Origin: Cupriavidus pauculus
Lineage (GTDB): Bacteria > Pseudomonadota > Gammaproteobacteria > Burkholderiales > Burkholderiaceae
NCBI RefSeq assembly: GCF_003854935.1
Contig: NZ_CP033969.1
Span: 186,001-250,000 of the forward strand
Direction of reading: 5' to 3'
DNA length: 64,000 bases
Shown piece after piece: positions 1-8,455 of this stretch. The notes under the pieces are model-generated. The model was not told the origin of the DNA. It saw only the letters and a program-made list of their open reading frames with translations, and searched no databases. The stretch's first letter is position 1. The number at the start of each line of letters is the position of its first letter. Made by a program: the position numbers and the translations under genes.

Positions 1-179
1 AACTGCGCGCGCTGCAGGAAAGCCTGGACGTGCCGATGCTGATGATTTCGCACGACCCCGAGGATGTCGACGTGCTGGGCGACCACGTGCTGGAAATCCG
101 CGAGGGCCGCATCCACGCCAGCGGGCGCGCCCACCGGCACCCGCCGGTCTACGCGCCCGAGACCTCGCCGGTCATCTAG
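1..179 (+). CDS. modC: ABC transporter ATP-binding protein, C-terminal end (probable molybdate importer ModC)
   Basis: Only the last ~59 codons are present; the gene enters from the left edge in the frame starting at base 3 and stops at 177-179. The fragment contains MLMISHDPEDV, the switch/H-loop histidine region that follows Walker B in ABC ATPases, then a short tail ending SPVI. Full-length ModC proteins usually carry a C-terminal Mop/TOBE domain of ~65 residues, which is absent, so this would be a short-form ATPase. The molybdate assignment rests on the adjacent convergent modE and is inference; another substrate cannot be excluded from this fragment. Confidence 0.6.
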   Translation, partial: LRALQESLDVPMLMISHDPEDVDVLGDHVLEIREGRIHASGRAHRHPPVYAPETSPVI

Positions 180-211
180 CCAGCCGGCCGGGCGCCAGCG
201 CGGGCCGTTGC

Positions 212-1015
212 TCAGCCCATCGTGCCAAGGATCACGCTCGACGCCTTGAAGATGGCCAGCGCGCGCGTGCCGGCCTGCAGCGCCAGGTCGGCCACTGCCG
301 CCTGCGTGACGATTGCCGCCACGGTGCCGCCGCCATCAAGCTCCAGCACGACCTCCGCATTGACCGCGCCGGGCACCACCCGGGCCACCGTGCCGGGCAA
401 CTGGTTGCGCGCCGACAGCCGCGCCGGCGGATCGGCCAGGCCGATCAGCACCGACGACGCCTTGACCAGCGCGAACGCTTCGGCGCCGGGCACCAGGCCC
501 AGCGTCTCGACGCTCTCGTGGGTAATCGTGGCGACGATCCGCTGCCCGCCCGGCAGCGCCAGCGTGACTTCGTCGTTGACGGCGCCGGCGCGTACGGTTT
601 CCACGTGGCCGAACAGCTTGTTGCGGGCACTGGTCTGGATCATCATGCGGCGGATCAGGTGAAGGTCTTCGGGATGCGCGTCGGCCATGGCGCCCGCGCG
701 TTCAAGCTGGGCGATGAAGCGCGCGTGCTCGGCCTCCATCGCCCGGTAGGTGGCAATCAGCCGCTCGGCGCGCGCGGTCAGCCGCGTACCGCCGCCGCCC
801 TTGCCACCGGCCGCGCGCACCACCAGCGGCTCGCCGGCGCTGTTGTTCATCGCGTCGATGGCGTCCCACGCACCCTTGTAGCTGATGCCCACCGCGCGCG
901 CGGCGGCCGTGATCGAGCCATGCTCGCCAATGGCGGCCAGCAGCGCGATGCGGTCCTTGCCGCCCCAGTCCTGCTGGCCGGCGCGGAACCAGATGGCGCC
1001 CTGGAGTTCAAGCAT
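212..1015 (-). CDS. modE: Molybdenum-dependent transcriptional regulator ModE
   Basis: 267 residues. An N-terminal winged helix-turn-helix of LysR-like type (around residues 30-85, with GSITAAARAVGISYKGAW) is followed by two tandem Mop domains (about 127-192 and 200-265) that begin with near-identical SARNKL and SARNQL motifs, the molybdate-binding arrangement of ModE. The family senses cytoplasmic molybdate and represses the mod transporter while activating some molybdoenzyme genes. It is convergent with the putative modC, with a 32-bp gap. Start chosen at MLELQG because homology begins there; the frame stays open further upstream without family similarity. A molybdenum formate dehydrogenase operon lies 12 kb away and is a plausible regulon member. 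Confidence 0.9.
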   Translation of the reverse strand: MLELQGAIWFRAGQQDWGGKDRIALLAAIGEHGSITAAARAVGISYKGAWDAIDAMNNSAGEPLVVRAAGGKGGGGTRLTARAERLIATYRAMEAEHARFIAQLERAGAMADAHPEDLHLIRRMMIQTSARNKLFGHVETVRAGAVNDEVTLALPGGQRIVATITHESVETLGLVPGAEAFALVKASSVLIGLADPPARLSARNQLPGTVARVVPGAVNAEVVLELDGGGTVAAIVTQAAVADLALQAGTRALAIFKASSVILGTMG

Positions 1016-1064
1016 TGCGCAAAGCCTGTCTGTGGTGTCGGATGGCCCGTATGGTACCGCCAAC

Positions 1065-1078
1065 GCCGGACGTCCGGC
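1065..1078. promoter_or_regulatory. 14-bp perfect palindrome upstream of modE
   Basis: GCCGGACGTCCGGC reads identically on both strands and lies 50 bp upstream of the modE start, just after the stop of the next upstream minus-strand gene. It could be a protein-binding site or a weak stem. It does not resemble the AT-rich ModE box of E. coli. Function unknown. Confidence 0.3.
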
Positions 1079-1085
1079 GGGGACG

Positions 1086-1328
1086 TCAGCTCTGGTGGGC
1101 GGGGATGTACCAGCGCATGACGCTGCCGGCGAAGTACTGCTTGTCGAACCGTCGCAGCAGGTGCCAGCAGGTGAACGGGTCGACCGCCAGATCCACCCAG
1201 GCCCACGGGTGGTTGGGGTCGCCGTCGCGCACGATCTCCACGGAGTTGACCCGGGCATGGGTCTGGAGCTTGTCGCGCAGCATTTCCTCGGTCACATCAC
1301 GATGTAGCCCGCGGATCAGTACCTGCAT
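1086..1328 (-). CDS. Small RRM-like protein, hypothetical
   Basis: 80 residues from an ATG preceded by a clear GGGAGAGG ribosome binding site. The order of likely secondary structure matches an RNA-recognition-motif fold: strand MQVLIRGL, helix DVTEEMLRDKL, strand VNSVEIVRD, strand WAWVDLAVD, helix CWHLLRRFDKQYFAG, strand SVMRWYIPA. The aromatic/basic RNP1 residues of eukaryotic-type RRMs are poorly kept, so RNA binding is only a possibility. It precedes modE on the same strand by 70 bp. Stand-alone RRM-like proteins of this size occur in betaproteobacteria, generally without known function. Confidence 0.65.
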   Translation of the reverse strand: MQVLIRGLHRDVTEEMLRDKLQTHARVNSVEIVRDGDPNHPWAWVDLAVDPFTCWHLLRRFDKQYFAGSVMRWYIPAHQS

Positions 1329-1416
1329 TGCAGCCTCTCCCTGTTGGAAGTGGTGATGCATGTATTCTAGGCCGCGTGCCGCGGCCCGGCGCCCAACGAT
1401 GCGGCTATCGCACGTT

Positions 1417-2196
1417 TCACGCCATGATGTGCACGCCGCCGTCCACGTACACCGTATTGCCCGACACGCGGCGCGCATAAGGCGTGGCCAGGTAGGCGGT
1501 GGCAAAGCCCACGTCCATGATGTCGACCAGCTCGCCCAGCGGCGCGCGGCCGGCGGCTTCGGCCAGCAGCACGTCGAAATCCTTGAGCCCGGACGCCGCG
1601 CGCGTCTTCAGCGGCCCCGGCGAGATCGCATGCACGCGGATGCCGCGCGGGCCCAGTTCGTAGGCCAGGTAGCGGCAGGTAGCCTCCAGCGCGGCCTTCA
1701 CGGGCCCCATCAGGTCGTAGTTCGGCACCACGCGGTTGGCGCCGTCGTAGCTCATCGCGAACAGCGTGCCACCTTTGTCCATCAGCGGCACGGCCCGGCG
1801 TGCCATGCGGATGAACGAGTGGCACGACACGTCCATGGCCCGCGCAAAGCCCGCCGACGACGAGTTCAGCAGCCCGCCCTGCAAATCCGCCTTGGGCGCG
1901 AACGCCACCGAATGCACGACCGCGTCGAGCCGGCCCCACGTTCTGGCGATGTGGTCGAACAGGGCGTCCATCTGCGCGTCGTCCTCCACGTTCAGCGGCA
2001 TCAGGATCGGCGCGTCCACCCGCTCGGCCAGCGGCGCGACGTGCGGGTACGCCTTGTCGTTCAGGTACGTCAGCGCAATCTCGGCCCCGAGCTCGCGGAA
2101 CGCCCGCGCACAACCCCAGGCAATCGAATCCTCGTTGGCAACGCCGACGATCAGCACGCGTTGCCCGGACAGCGGCGGAGTGGGAACGTGGACCAT
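1417..2196 (-). CDS. fabI: Enoyl-[acyl-carrier-protein] reductase, FabI-like paralogue
   Basis: 259 residues of the short-chain reductase fold. The divergent glycine-rich NAD loop reads GVANEDSIAWG (residues 18-28) and the FabI catalytic region reads SYDGANRVVPNYDLMGPVKAA, with Tyr150, Tyr160 and Lys167 matching the two tyrosines and lysine of E. coli FabI; GPLKTRAASGLKDF follows as in FabI. The family reduces trans-2-enoyl-ACP with NADH in the last step of fatty-acid elongation. Its position beside a PhaC-like hydrolase and a phosphate acyltransferase/acetate kinase pair, away from fatty-acid synthesis genes, suggests a specialised paralogue rather than the housekeeping enzyme. A GGAG lies ~13 bases upstream of the start. 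Confidence 0.82.
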   Translation of the reverse strand: MVHVPTPPLSGQRVLIVGVANEDSIAWGCARAFRELGAEIALTYLNDKAYPHVAPLAERVDAPILMPLNVEDDAQMDALFDHIARTWGRLDAVVHSVAFAPKADLQGGLLNSSSAGFARAMDVSCHSFIRMARRAVPLMDKGGTLFAMSYDGANRVVPNYDLMGPVKAALEATCRYLAYELGPRGIRVHAISPGPLKTRAASGLKDFDVLLAEAAGRAPLGELVDIMDVGFATAYLATPYARRVSGNTVYVDGGVHIMA

Positions 2197-2310
2197 GGTG
2201 GGGGCTCCGGGTTGGGGTGGGTTTTGCTTTCCTGTCTGGCTTGCGGGACAGGGGCTGGGGGGTGAGGGTTAGCGCATCCGGCTGCGGCAACAGCCGAACA
2301 CACCGCCATC

Positions 2311-2613
2311 TTTGCTCCCCTCTCCCGTTTGCGGGAGAAGGGCTGGGGGTGAGGGCCGGCGGTTCCAATGCCGCATGTCGCATCTTGAACGGCTTGCCCT
2401 CTCCCCCGACCCCTCTCCCGCGTTGCGGGAGAGGGGAGATAACCGGCATGTCGCGTCTTGGGCGGCCTGCCCTCTCCCCCGGCCCCTCTCCCGCGTTGCG
2501 GGAGAGGGGAGACAACCGGCCTGTCGCGTCTTGGGCGGCTTGCCCTCTCCCCCGACCCCTCTCCCGCGTTGCGGGAGAGGGGAGACAACCGGACGCGGAA
2601 GGCAAGGCCCCGT
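2311..2613. repeat. REP-like palindrome cluster with three exact-period 73-bp tandem units
   Basis: The fabI/DUF3141 gap holds four hairpins of the type CCCTCTCCCG-loop-CGGGAGAGGGG flanked by a GGGGGWGAGGGC tail. The first (2311-2358) points one way; the other three point the other way and form a tandem array starting at 2395, 2468 and 2541, an exact 73-bp period, each unit including the spacer with GTCGCGTCTTGGGCGG-like sequence. The same element family occurs at 11111-11243 and 58586-58636. The outermost arms (TTTGCTCCCCTCTCCCG and CGGGAGAGGGGAGACAA) are inverted, as in REP doublets (REPINs). This 420-bp gap contains no gene that I can see. Confidence 0.85.
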
Positions 2614-2616
2614 CGA

Positions 2617-4914
2617 CTATTCCGCCTGTGCTTCCTGGGTTGCCTTGCCGTTGCCGTGGTCGGTGCCGAAGGCTTCGGCGACTTCGCGGTAGCGGGCCAG
2701 CCAATCGGCGTCCAGCGGGCCGCCGACGGTCAGGACGCGGTGGGCCAGCACCATGATGCGGCGGCGTTCGCGCATGTCGGGCACCAGGGCCGGCAGCGCC
2801 GCGATGGCGGCCTCGGGGTCCAGGCTGACGATATAGCTCTGCCGTCGCACGGCGTCCTTGAACTGGGCCAGCGTGATGCGCTTCTCGGGCGGGTTCTCGC
2901 GTGCGAGCTTGCGCAGCAGGTTGAACGGCCGCTCCTCGATGGCCGAGCGGCCCTGCGTCACGTACGACAGCACGCGCAGGAAGGCGTCGAGCGCGGTGCC
3001 CGTGCCGATCTCGCGCTCGGCCTCGCGGCGGCGCAGTTCGGCCACCTCCTTGCGCAGCGCGGTCACGGCCGGCGACTCGGGCCGCTTCGGCGTGGTCGTC
3101 ATGCCCAGCATGGCCGGCAGCCACGGCGCGGCATAGATCGATTCGAACATGCGCTCCTGCCAGGCGTCGCGCGCGTCGCGGTACTGGTCCAGCGAGCGCA
3201 CGATCTGGTCGGACATGGCCTGCTGCATCGCCAGGAACGGGTTGTCCGGCGACACCGGCTGGCGCGCGTCGCGCACGGCCGGGGCCATCATGGCGACCCA
3301 TTGCATCCACGGGTTGCCGTCGGCGAACAGCGAGCGCTCCAGCCGCGACGGGTGCATCGCGCGGATCGCCTCGGCCGTGGGCTCGTTCGCCATCGCGCGC
3401 ACCACGGGCGACGCGAACGTGTCGTAGACGTGCTGGTTGATCTCGGCCACGCGCCGCACCACCTCGAACGGCTGCTCGTCGGCCCGGCCGTCGTCCAGCG
3501 CCAGGATGTCGTCGATGGTCCGCCGCTCGAAGCGCACCAGGTAGCGGCCTTCGATCAGCTCGCTGTGCGGCGCGTCGGGCGCGAAGTCCTCGATGCGGGC
3601 CTCGTACAGGCCCGGCGGCAGCACGTCGATCAGGTCCAGCGCGCAGAACAGTTCCGAGTGCTCCTTGTTGGCCACGCTGCCCGACACGAAGATGCCCAGG
3701 TGCCCGATCGACGGATGCAGGCAATAGACGATGGTCTGGTCGTTGGCGACAATCTCGTCGACGCTCGCGTACAGGTCCGGAATCCAGTTCAGCGCCTGCT
3801 GCGGCGGCGTGATGTTGTCGCCCCAGGACGCAAACACGATCACCGGCGAGCGCAGGTTGCGCAGGTCGACCACGGACTGGCCGTCGTTGCTGCGCACGTC
3901 GCCGGCCGTCAGGTGGTTGCCGACGAACAGGTTCTGCACGATCCAGTCGATCTCGGCGCGGTTCATCAGGAAGTGCCCGCCCCACCAGCGCTCGAACTCC
4001 AGGAAGCGCGGCCCTTCGGTATCCACCTTGGCGTAGACGTTGTAGAGCTTTTCCCAGAGCGTGTTCGAAGGGTTCAGCTTCTCGAAGTTCTGCACCAGCC
4101 AGGCACCGTCGAAGCGTCCGTTGCCCAGGTCCGCCGCCAGCGACGACAGCCACGTGCCGCCCAGCAGCCCGCCGGCATAGCGCATCGGGTTCTTGCCGCG
4201 CACGCCCGACCAGTAGGCCACGGGCGCGCCGGCCAGCAGGATGGGGCCGGTCACGTCGGGCGCGGCGGCGGCCAGCATCAGCAGCGCCCAGCCGGCCTGG
4301 CAGTTGCCGATCACGAACGGGCGGCCCGGCGCGTCGGGGTGCCGCTCGGCAACGGCGCGCAGGAAGCGGGCCTCGGTGCGCGCCACGTCCTCGATGGTCT
4401 GGCCCGGGCACGGGTCGCGGTAGAACGTGATGAAGTAGCACGGATGGCCGGTGCGGATGGCGTTGCCGATCTCGCTGTCGGCCTTGAAGCCGCCGATGCC
4501 GGGGCCGTGGCCGGCGCGCGGGTCCATCACCACGAACGCGCGCTTGGTCATGTCGGTGGGATGCGCGGCGGGCGGCACGATGCGCAGCAGCGCGTAGTTC
4601 ACCGGCCGGGGCAGGTCGCGCCCGTCGATCAGCACCTCGTAGTCGAACACCAGCACGGGCGGCATGCCGCCTTTCTCGTGCGTGGCCGTCTCATTGCCGC
4701 GCTGGCGCAGGACGTCGAGGAACAGGATGGATCGCTGCCACGCGTCGATCCCGTATTCCCAGGCGGCCTGGGCCAACGGGTGCAGCGGGAGCGGGGGATA
4801 TGCCGGGGACGGCGCGGAGGGCGATGCGGGCGAGTCAGGCGTTGAGGGCGATGAGGGCGAGGCGGAGGCGCCCTGTCCGGGCGCGCGGCCCGTCACAGGT
4901 TGGCGTGCATTCAT
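2617..4914 (-). CDS. DUF3141-type alpha/beta hydrolase related to PHA synthase
   Basis: 765 residues. The start is placed at MNARQP because AAGGAG lies just upstream. After a Pro/Ser/Ala-rich N-terminus (10-45), an alpha/beta-hydrolase core carries GNCQAG (203-208), a lipase-like box with Cys205 as the apparent nucleophile as in PHA synthases, Asp366 in SWGDNITPP and His405 in HPSIGHLGIF: a Cys-Asp-His triad. The C-terminal ~330 residues are specific to the DUF3141 family and helical. In many proteobacteria such genes sit beside phosphate acetyl/butyryltransferase, acetate kinase and fabI, as here. The biochemical role is not established as far as I know; acyl-thioester chemistry linked to PHB or acyl-phosphate metabolism is inference. 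Confidence 0.85.
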   Translation of the reverse strand: MNARQPVTGRAPGQGASASPSSPSTPDSPASPSAPSPAYPPLPLHPLAQAAWEYGIDAWQRSILFLDVLRQRGNETATHEKGGMPPVLVFDYEVLIDGRDLPRPVNYALLRIVPPAAHPTDMTKRAFVVMDPRAGHGPGIGGFKADSEIGNAIRTGHPCYFITFYRDPCPGQTIEDVARTEARFLRAVAERHPDAPGRPFVIGNCQAGWALLMLAAAAPDVTGPILLAGAPVAYWSGVRGKNPMRYAGGLLGGTWLSSLAADLGNGRFDGAWLVQNFEKLNPSNTLWEKLYNVYAKVDTEGPRFLEFERWWGGHFLMNRAEIDWIVQNLFVGNHLTAGDVRSNDGQSVVDLRNLRSPVIVFASWGDNITPPQQALNWIPDLYASVDEIVANDQTIVYCLHPSIGHLGIFVSGSVANKEHSELFCALDLIDVLPPGLYEARIEDFAPDAPHSELIEGRYLVRFERRTIDDILALDDGRADEQPFEVVRRVAEINQHVYDTFASPVVRAMANEPTAEAIRAMHPSRLERSLFADGNPWMQWVAMMAPAVRDARQPVSPDNPFLAMQQAMSDQIVRSLDQYRDARDAWQERMFESIYAAPWLPAMLGMTTTPKRPESPAVTALRKEVAELRRREAEREIGTGTALDAFLRVLSYVTQGRSAIEERPFNLLRKLARENPPEKRITLAQFKDAVRRQSYIVSLDPEAAIAALPALVPDMRERRRIMVLAHRVLTVGGPLDADWLARYREVAEAFGTDHGNGKATQEAQAE

Positions 4915-5198
4915 TTCCGTTTCTCCTTGGGGATAGGCGGAGTCCGATGGCGTGCAGCGGGGGCCGATGCGGGCGTGGTGCGGGCGTCGCTTGCTGCGAT
5001 GCAACAGCAAAAATCTACCAGCCTCGGCCCGGCATGACAACCGTTACCAAAGGCCAATCCCGCTGACGGCGCCGTATATGACAAGCGCAAGACATTCCAA
5101 TGGCACGGGTGCGTCGCCTATACTGCGTCGAGACGTTTGCGCAACGCAGCATCCGCCTCCGCTGTCGCGGCTGCTGCCCAGCCGGAGCCCGTACGCCC

Positions 5199-6146
5199 AT
5201 GCCGACCCCGCCGTCCGACGACAAGTACGCCAGGCTGCTCGCCCGCTGCGAGGGCCTGCCGCCCATTCCCACCGCCGTGGCCCACCCCTGCGACGCGTCG
5301 TCGCTGGACGGGGCGCTCGAAGCGGCCCGGCTGGGGCTGATCGTGCCGATCCTGTGCGGGCCGGCCGCCCGCATCCGCGCCGTGGCCCAGGAGCAGGGGC
5401 TGGCGCTGGACAACGTGGAGATCATCGACGCGCCGCACAGCCACGCGTCCGCCGAAAGTGCGGTCGAGGCCGTGCGCACCGGCCGCGCCGAGCTGCTGAT
5501 GAAAGGCAGCCTGCACAGCGACGAGATCCTGCACGCCGTGGCGCGCAGCGCCAGCGGCCTGCGCACCGGGCGGCGCCTGTCGCACGTCTTTGCCATGGAC
5601 GTGCCGAACTACCACAAGCCGCTGTTCATCACCGACGCGGCGGTCAACATCTTTCCCACGCTGATCGAGAAGGCCGACATCGTGCGCAACGCGATCGACC
5701 TCGTGCGCGTGCTGGGCGTCGAGCGGCCCAAGGTGGCCATCCTGTCAGCCGTGGAAACCGTGACCGACAAGATCCCGTCGACCATCGAGGCCGCGGCGCT
5801 GTGCAAGATGAGCGAGCGCGGCCAGATCGAGGGCGGGCTGCTGGACGGCCCGCTGGCATTCGACAACGCCATCAGCAAGGCCGCGGCCGAGACCAAGGGC
5901 ATCCGCTCCGAGGTGGCCGGCGACCCGGACATCCTGCTGGTGCCCGACCTGGAAGCCGGCAACATGCTGGCCAAGCAGTTGACCTTCCTGGCCGGCGCCG
6001 AGGCGGCCGGCATCGTGCTGGGCGCCCGCGTGCCGATCATCCTGACCAGCCGCGCCGACAGCGTGCGCGCGCGCATCGGCAGTTGCGCCATCGCGGTGCT
6101 GCTGGCCCATTCGCGCCGCACCGCCCAGGTTGCGGTGCCCGCCTGA
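5199..6146 (+). CDS. Phosphate acetyl/butyryltransferase
   Basis: 315 residues of the Pta/Ptb family, which transfers an acyl group between CoA and phosphate. Recognisable stretches are LLMKGSLHSDEIL, RLSHVFAMDVP, LFITDAAVNI and a C-terminal LEAGNMLAKQLTFLAGAEAAGIVLGA, typical of the single-domain enzymes. It is divergent from the DUF3141 gene and followed 12 bp later by acetate kinase, so together they could interconvert acyl-CoA, acyl-phosphate and acid plus ATP. The start is the first ATG that fits the family length; the frame stays open ~100 bases further upstream. A TATACT at 5119-5124 is a possible -10 element. Confidence 0.88.
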   Translation: MPTPPSDDKYARLLARCEGLPPIPTAVAHPCDASSLDGALEAARLGLIVPILCGPAARIRAVAQEQGLALDNVEIIDAPHSHASAESAVEAVRTGRAELLMKGSLHSDEILHAVARSASGLRTGRRLSHVFAMDVPNYHKPLFITDAAVNIFPTLIEKADIVRNAIDLVRVLGVERPKVAILSAVETVTDKIPSTIEAAALCKMSERGQIEGGLLDGPLAFDNAISKAAAETKGIRSEVAGDPDILLVPDLEAGNMLAKQLTFLAGAEAAGIVLGARVPIILTSRADSVRARIGSCAIAVLLAHSRRTAQVAVPA

Positions 6147-6158
6147 GGAGCGATCCGC

Positions 6159-7382
6159 GTGAGCACACCCCATCCCGTCATCCTCGTCGTCAACGCCGGT
6201 TCGTCCAGCGTCAAGGTGTCGATCTACGCGGTGCCCGAGGCCGCGCACAGCAACGTCGACATCCAGCCCACGCTGGCCGCGCACGGCCAGATCGAAGGCA
6301 TCGGCGTGGCGCCGCGCCTGGTGGCGCGCATGGCCGACGGCCGCGAAGTGACTGATCAGAAATTTCCAGTGGAGCAGGTGGCGGACCACGACGCCGCGTT
6401 CCGGCTGATCCGGCTGACGCTGAGCGTGGCGCTGCGCGACACGCCGCCGGTGGCCATCGGCCATCGCGTGGTGCATGGCGGCAGCGAGTTTGCCGATGCC
6501 GTGCGCATCGACGACGACGTGATCGCCCGGCTGGAGGCGCTGGTGCCGCTGGCGCCACTGCACCAGCCGCACAACCTGACCGCAATCCGCGCCATCCGTG
6601 GCGCCGTGCCCGACCTGCTGCAGGTGGCCTGCTTCGACACCGCGTTCCACGCCGGGCGCGATCCGCTGACGCAGCTCATGGCGCTGCCGTACGCCTACTA
6701 CGAGCAGGGCGTGCGCCGCTATGGCTTTCACGGGCTGTCGTACGCCTATATCGCGCGGCGGCTGCGGCAGGTGGCGCCGGACCTGGCCGACGGCCGCGTG
6801 GTCGTGGCGCACCTGGGCAATGGCGCCAGCCTGTGCGCCATGCGCGGCGGCCGGAGCGTGGATTCGACGATGGGACTGACCGCGCTGGACGGCATGCCCA
6901 TGGGCACGCGCTGCGGGTCGATCGATCCCGGCGCGGTGCTGTACCTGGCCGCGCAGGGCATGGCGCCCGACGCGATCCAGGCCATGCTGTACGGGCAATC
7001 GGGCCTGAAGGGCATCTCCGGCATCAGCAGCGACATGCGTGCCCTGCTGGCCAGCGACACGCCGCGCGCCAGGCTGGCGGTGGACTTCTACGCGTGGCGC
7101 GCCGCGCAGGAAGTCGGCAAGCTGGCGGTCACGCTGGGCGGGCTGGACGCGCTGGTCTTCACGGCCGGCATCGGCGCCAACGCGCCGGACGTGCGCGCCC
7201 GCATCTGCGCGCACCTGGCCGAACTGTTCGGCATCGCGCTCGACCCCGCGGCCAATGGCGACAACTGCCAGCGCATCAGCCACGACACCAGCCGCGTGCC
7301 GGTGCTGGTGCTGCCGACCGACGAGGAAGGCATGATCGCGCTGTCGACGGCCCGCATCCTGCGCGAGACCGGCGGGCTATGA
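6159..7382 (+). CDS. ackA: Acetate (acyl) kinase AckA
   Basis: 407 residues, starting with GTG behind GAGGAG. The N-terminal ASKHA signature VVNAGSSSVKVSIY, the GHRVVHGG stretch, FDTAFH, YGFHGLSY, AHLGNGASLCA and the C-terminal FTAGIGANA are all present, the full set of acetate kinase motifs. The enzyme makes ATP and acetate (or another short acid) from acyl phosphate. It lies 12 bp after the phosphate acyltransferase and is almost certainly co-transcribed with it. Its last 6 bp overlap the convergent phosphatase gene. Confidence 0.95.
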   Translation: MSTPHPVILVVNAGSSSVKVSIYAVPEAAHSNVDIQPTLAAHGQIEGIGVAPRLVARMADGREVTDQKFPVEQVADHDAAFRLIRLTLSVALRDTPPVAIGHRVVHGGSEFADAVRIDDDVIARLEALVPLAPLHQPHNLTAIRAIRGAVPDLLQVACFDTAFHAGRDPLTQLMALPYAYYEQGVRRYGFHGLSYAYIARRLRQVAPDLADGRVVVAHLGNGASLCAMRGGRSVDSTMGLTALDGMPMGTRCGSIDPGAVLYLAAQGMAPDAIQAMLYGQSGLKGISGISSDMRALLASDTPRARLAVDFYAWRAAQEVGKLAVTLGGLDALVFTAGIGANAPDVRARICAHLAELFGIALDPAANGDNCQRISHDTSRVPVLVLPTDEEGMIALSTARILRETGGL

Positions 7383-8153
7383 CGCCAGGTAGTGGCCGCG
7401 CAGGCGGTCCACGTCGACGCGCAGGTCATCGGCCAGGAACCGCTCGACGCTGCCGTAGGTCTGCCTGATCGCATCCATCGACGCCTCGATGTACTCGGGG
7501 CGCACTTCCAGCAGCGGCAGCATCGCGTCGGGCGAGACCCCGAGCTGGCTGGCGCCGGCCAGCAGCTTCTCGTTGAAGCGCTGGTTCCAGTGGTTCGATT
7601 CCAGGTAGTTGGCGACGATGTCGTCCTGGGCCACGCCCAGCGCGCTCAGCAGCAGCAGCGACGCAAAGCCGGTGCGGTCCTTGCCGGCGGTGCAGTGGTA
7701 GAAGAGCGTCTTGCCGGCCTCGGCGTGACGCAGGAACGTGCCGAACGCATCGCGGTAGCGCACCGGAAAGTCGCGGTAGACGTCGAGCATGAAGCCGTGC
7801 ATCTGCGCCGCGTTGCTGGCGCGCAGGCGCGGCATCAGCACGTCCATCGCCATGGTGCCGTCCAGCACGGGTACCGCCAGCCACTGGAAGCGCTCGCCGA
7901 ACGTGGCCTCGGCCGGCGACTTCTCGCCCGGCGAGCGGAAGTCGACCACGATGTCGAGCCGCAATGCGTGCAGCTTGTCAATATCGGCCGCGCAGGCCAG
8001 CGCCGGATTGGCGCTGCGGTACAGGCGGTTCTGGACCACGCGCCGGCCCGCATGGCCGGTCAGGCCGCCAAGGTCGCGCGCGTTGCTGATCGACTCCAGG
8101 TCCAGGCAAGGCCGCAGCGCGGCCGCCATCAGCGTTTCGGAAGGGTTCTGCAT
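7377..8153 (-). CDS. Tyrosine-protein phosphatase (dual-specificity, PTP-like)
   Basis: 258 residues from MQNPSE. The P-loop HCTAGKDRTG gives the CX5R signature (Cys154, Arg160) with the AGKDRTG form typical of bacterial protein-tyrosine/phosphoinositide phosphatases (the Mycobacterium PtpB-like group). Further N-terminal hallmarks are NARDLGG and LYRSANP. Substrate unknown. Two ATGs lie further upstream (8201 and 8210) but neither has a ribosome binding site; AGGA precedes the chosen one. It overlaps ackA tail-to-tail by 6 bp and is divergent from the DASS transporter gene. Confidence 0.85.
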   Translation of the reverse strand: MQNPSETLMAAALRPCLDLESISNARDLGGLTGHAGRRVVQNRLYRSANPALACAADIDKLHALRLDIVVDFRSPGEKSPAEATFGERFQWLAVPVLDGTMAMDVLMPRLRASNAAQMHGFMLDVYRDFPVRYRDAFGTFLRHAEAGKTLFYHCTAGKDRTGFASLLLLSALGVAQDDIVANYLESNHWNQRFNEKLLAGASQLGVSPDAMLPLLEVRPEYIEASMDAIRQTYGSVERFLADDLRVDVDRLRGHYLAS

Positions 8154-8354
8154 ATCGGTCCTGGCGCGCCCATGCGGCACGCTTTCGAAAATGTTCAGCA
8201 TCGGCGTCAATTATTTCAGATCGACGCACTGGGGGACATCCCGCTGGCAACGATACCCCGGGAACCGTTGCGGGTGCTGCAACGGGCCATTTCGCTTGAC
8301 TGTTTCTGACTTCACAGCGATTTGATCTGCCGCAATTTCAAAAGCCGAGTCGGC

Positions 8355-8383
8355 TTGGCGACGCCCGCCCGGCTTCACATAAT
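8355..8383 (+). promoter_or_regulatory. Candidate sigma-70 promoter for the DASS transporter
   Basis: TTGGCG and CATAAT separated by exactly 17 bases, ending ~73 bases before the start codon at 8456. The rest of the 302-bp gap between the phosphatase and transporter genes shows nothing else recognisable. Confidence 0.45.
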
Positions 8384-8455
8384 GAGTCCATGTCGAACGC
8401 CGCGACCTGCGCGTCCCGACGGGTTCGACAGGCTGCTCCTTACCAAGGATTCACC

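Noticed and set aside
1065-1078. The palindrome upstream of modE as a ModE box
   Set aside because: Known ModE boxes are AT-rich (TATAT-type) dyads; this one is GC-rich and lies behind the stop of another gene.
1367-4441. A 1,024-codon open frame on the minus strand covering fabI and DUF3141 in another frame
   Set aside because: It is Arg/Ala/Gly-rich, has no family resemblance except where it partly shadows the real genes, and arises from the high GC content in which third-position shifts leave stops rare.
2458-4845. A 795-codon plus-strand open frame antisense to the DUF3141 gene
   Set aside because: Its translation (His/Arg/Val-rich, e.g. strings of HARV/HQ) has no domain similarity, and the sense gene explains the sequence fully.
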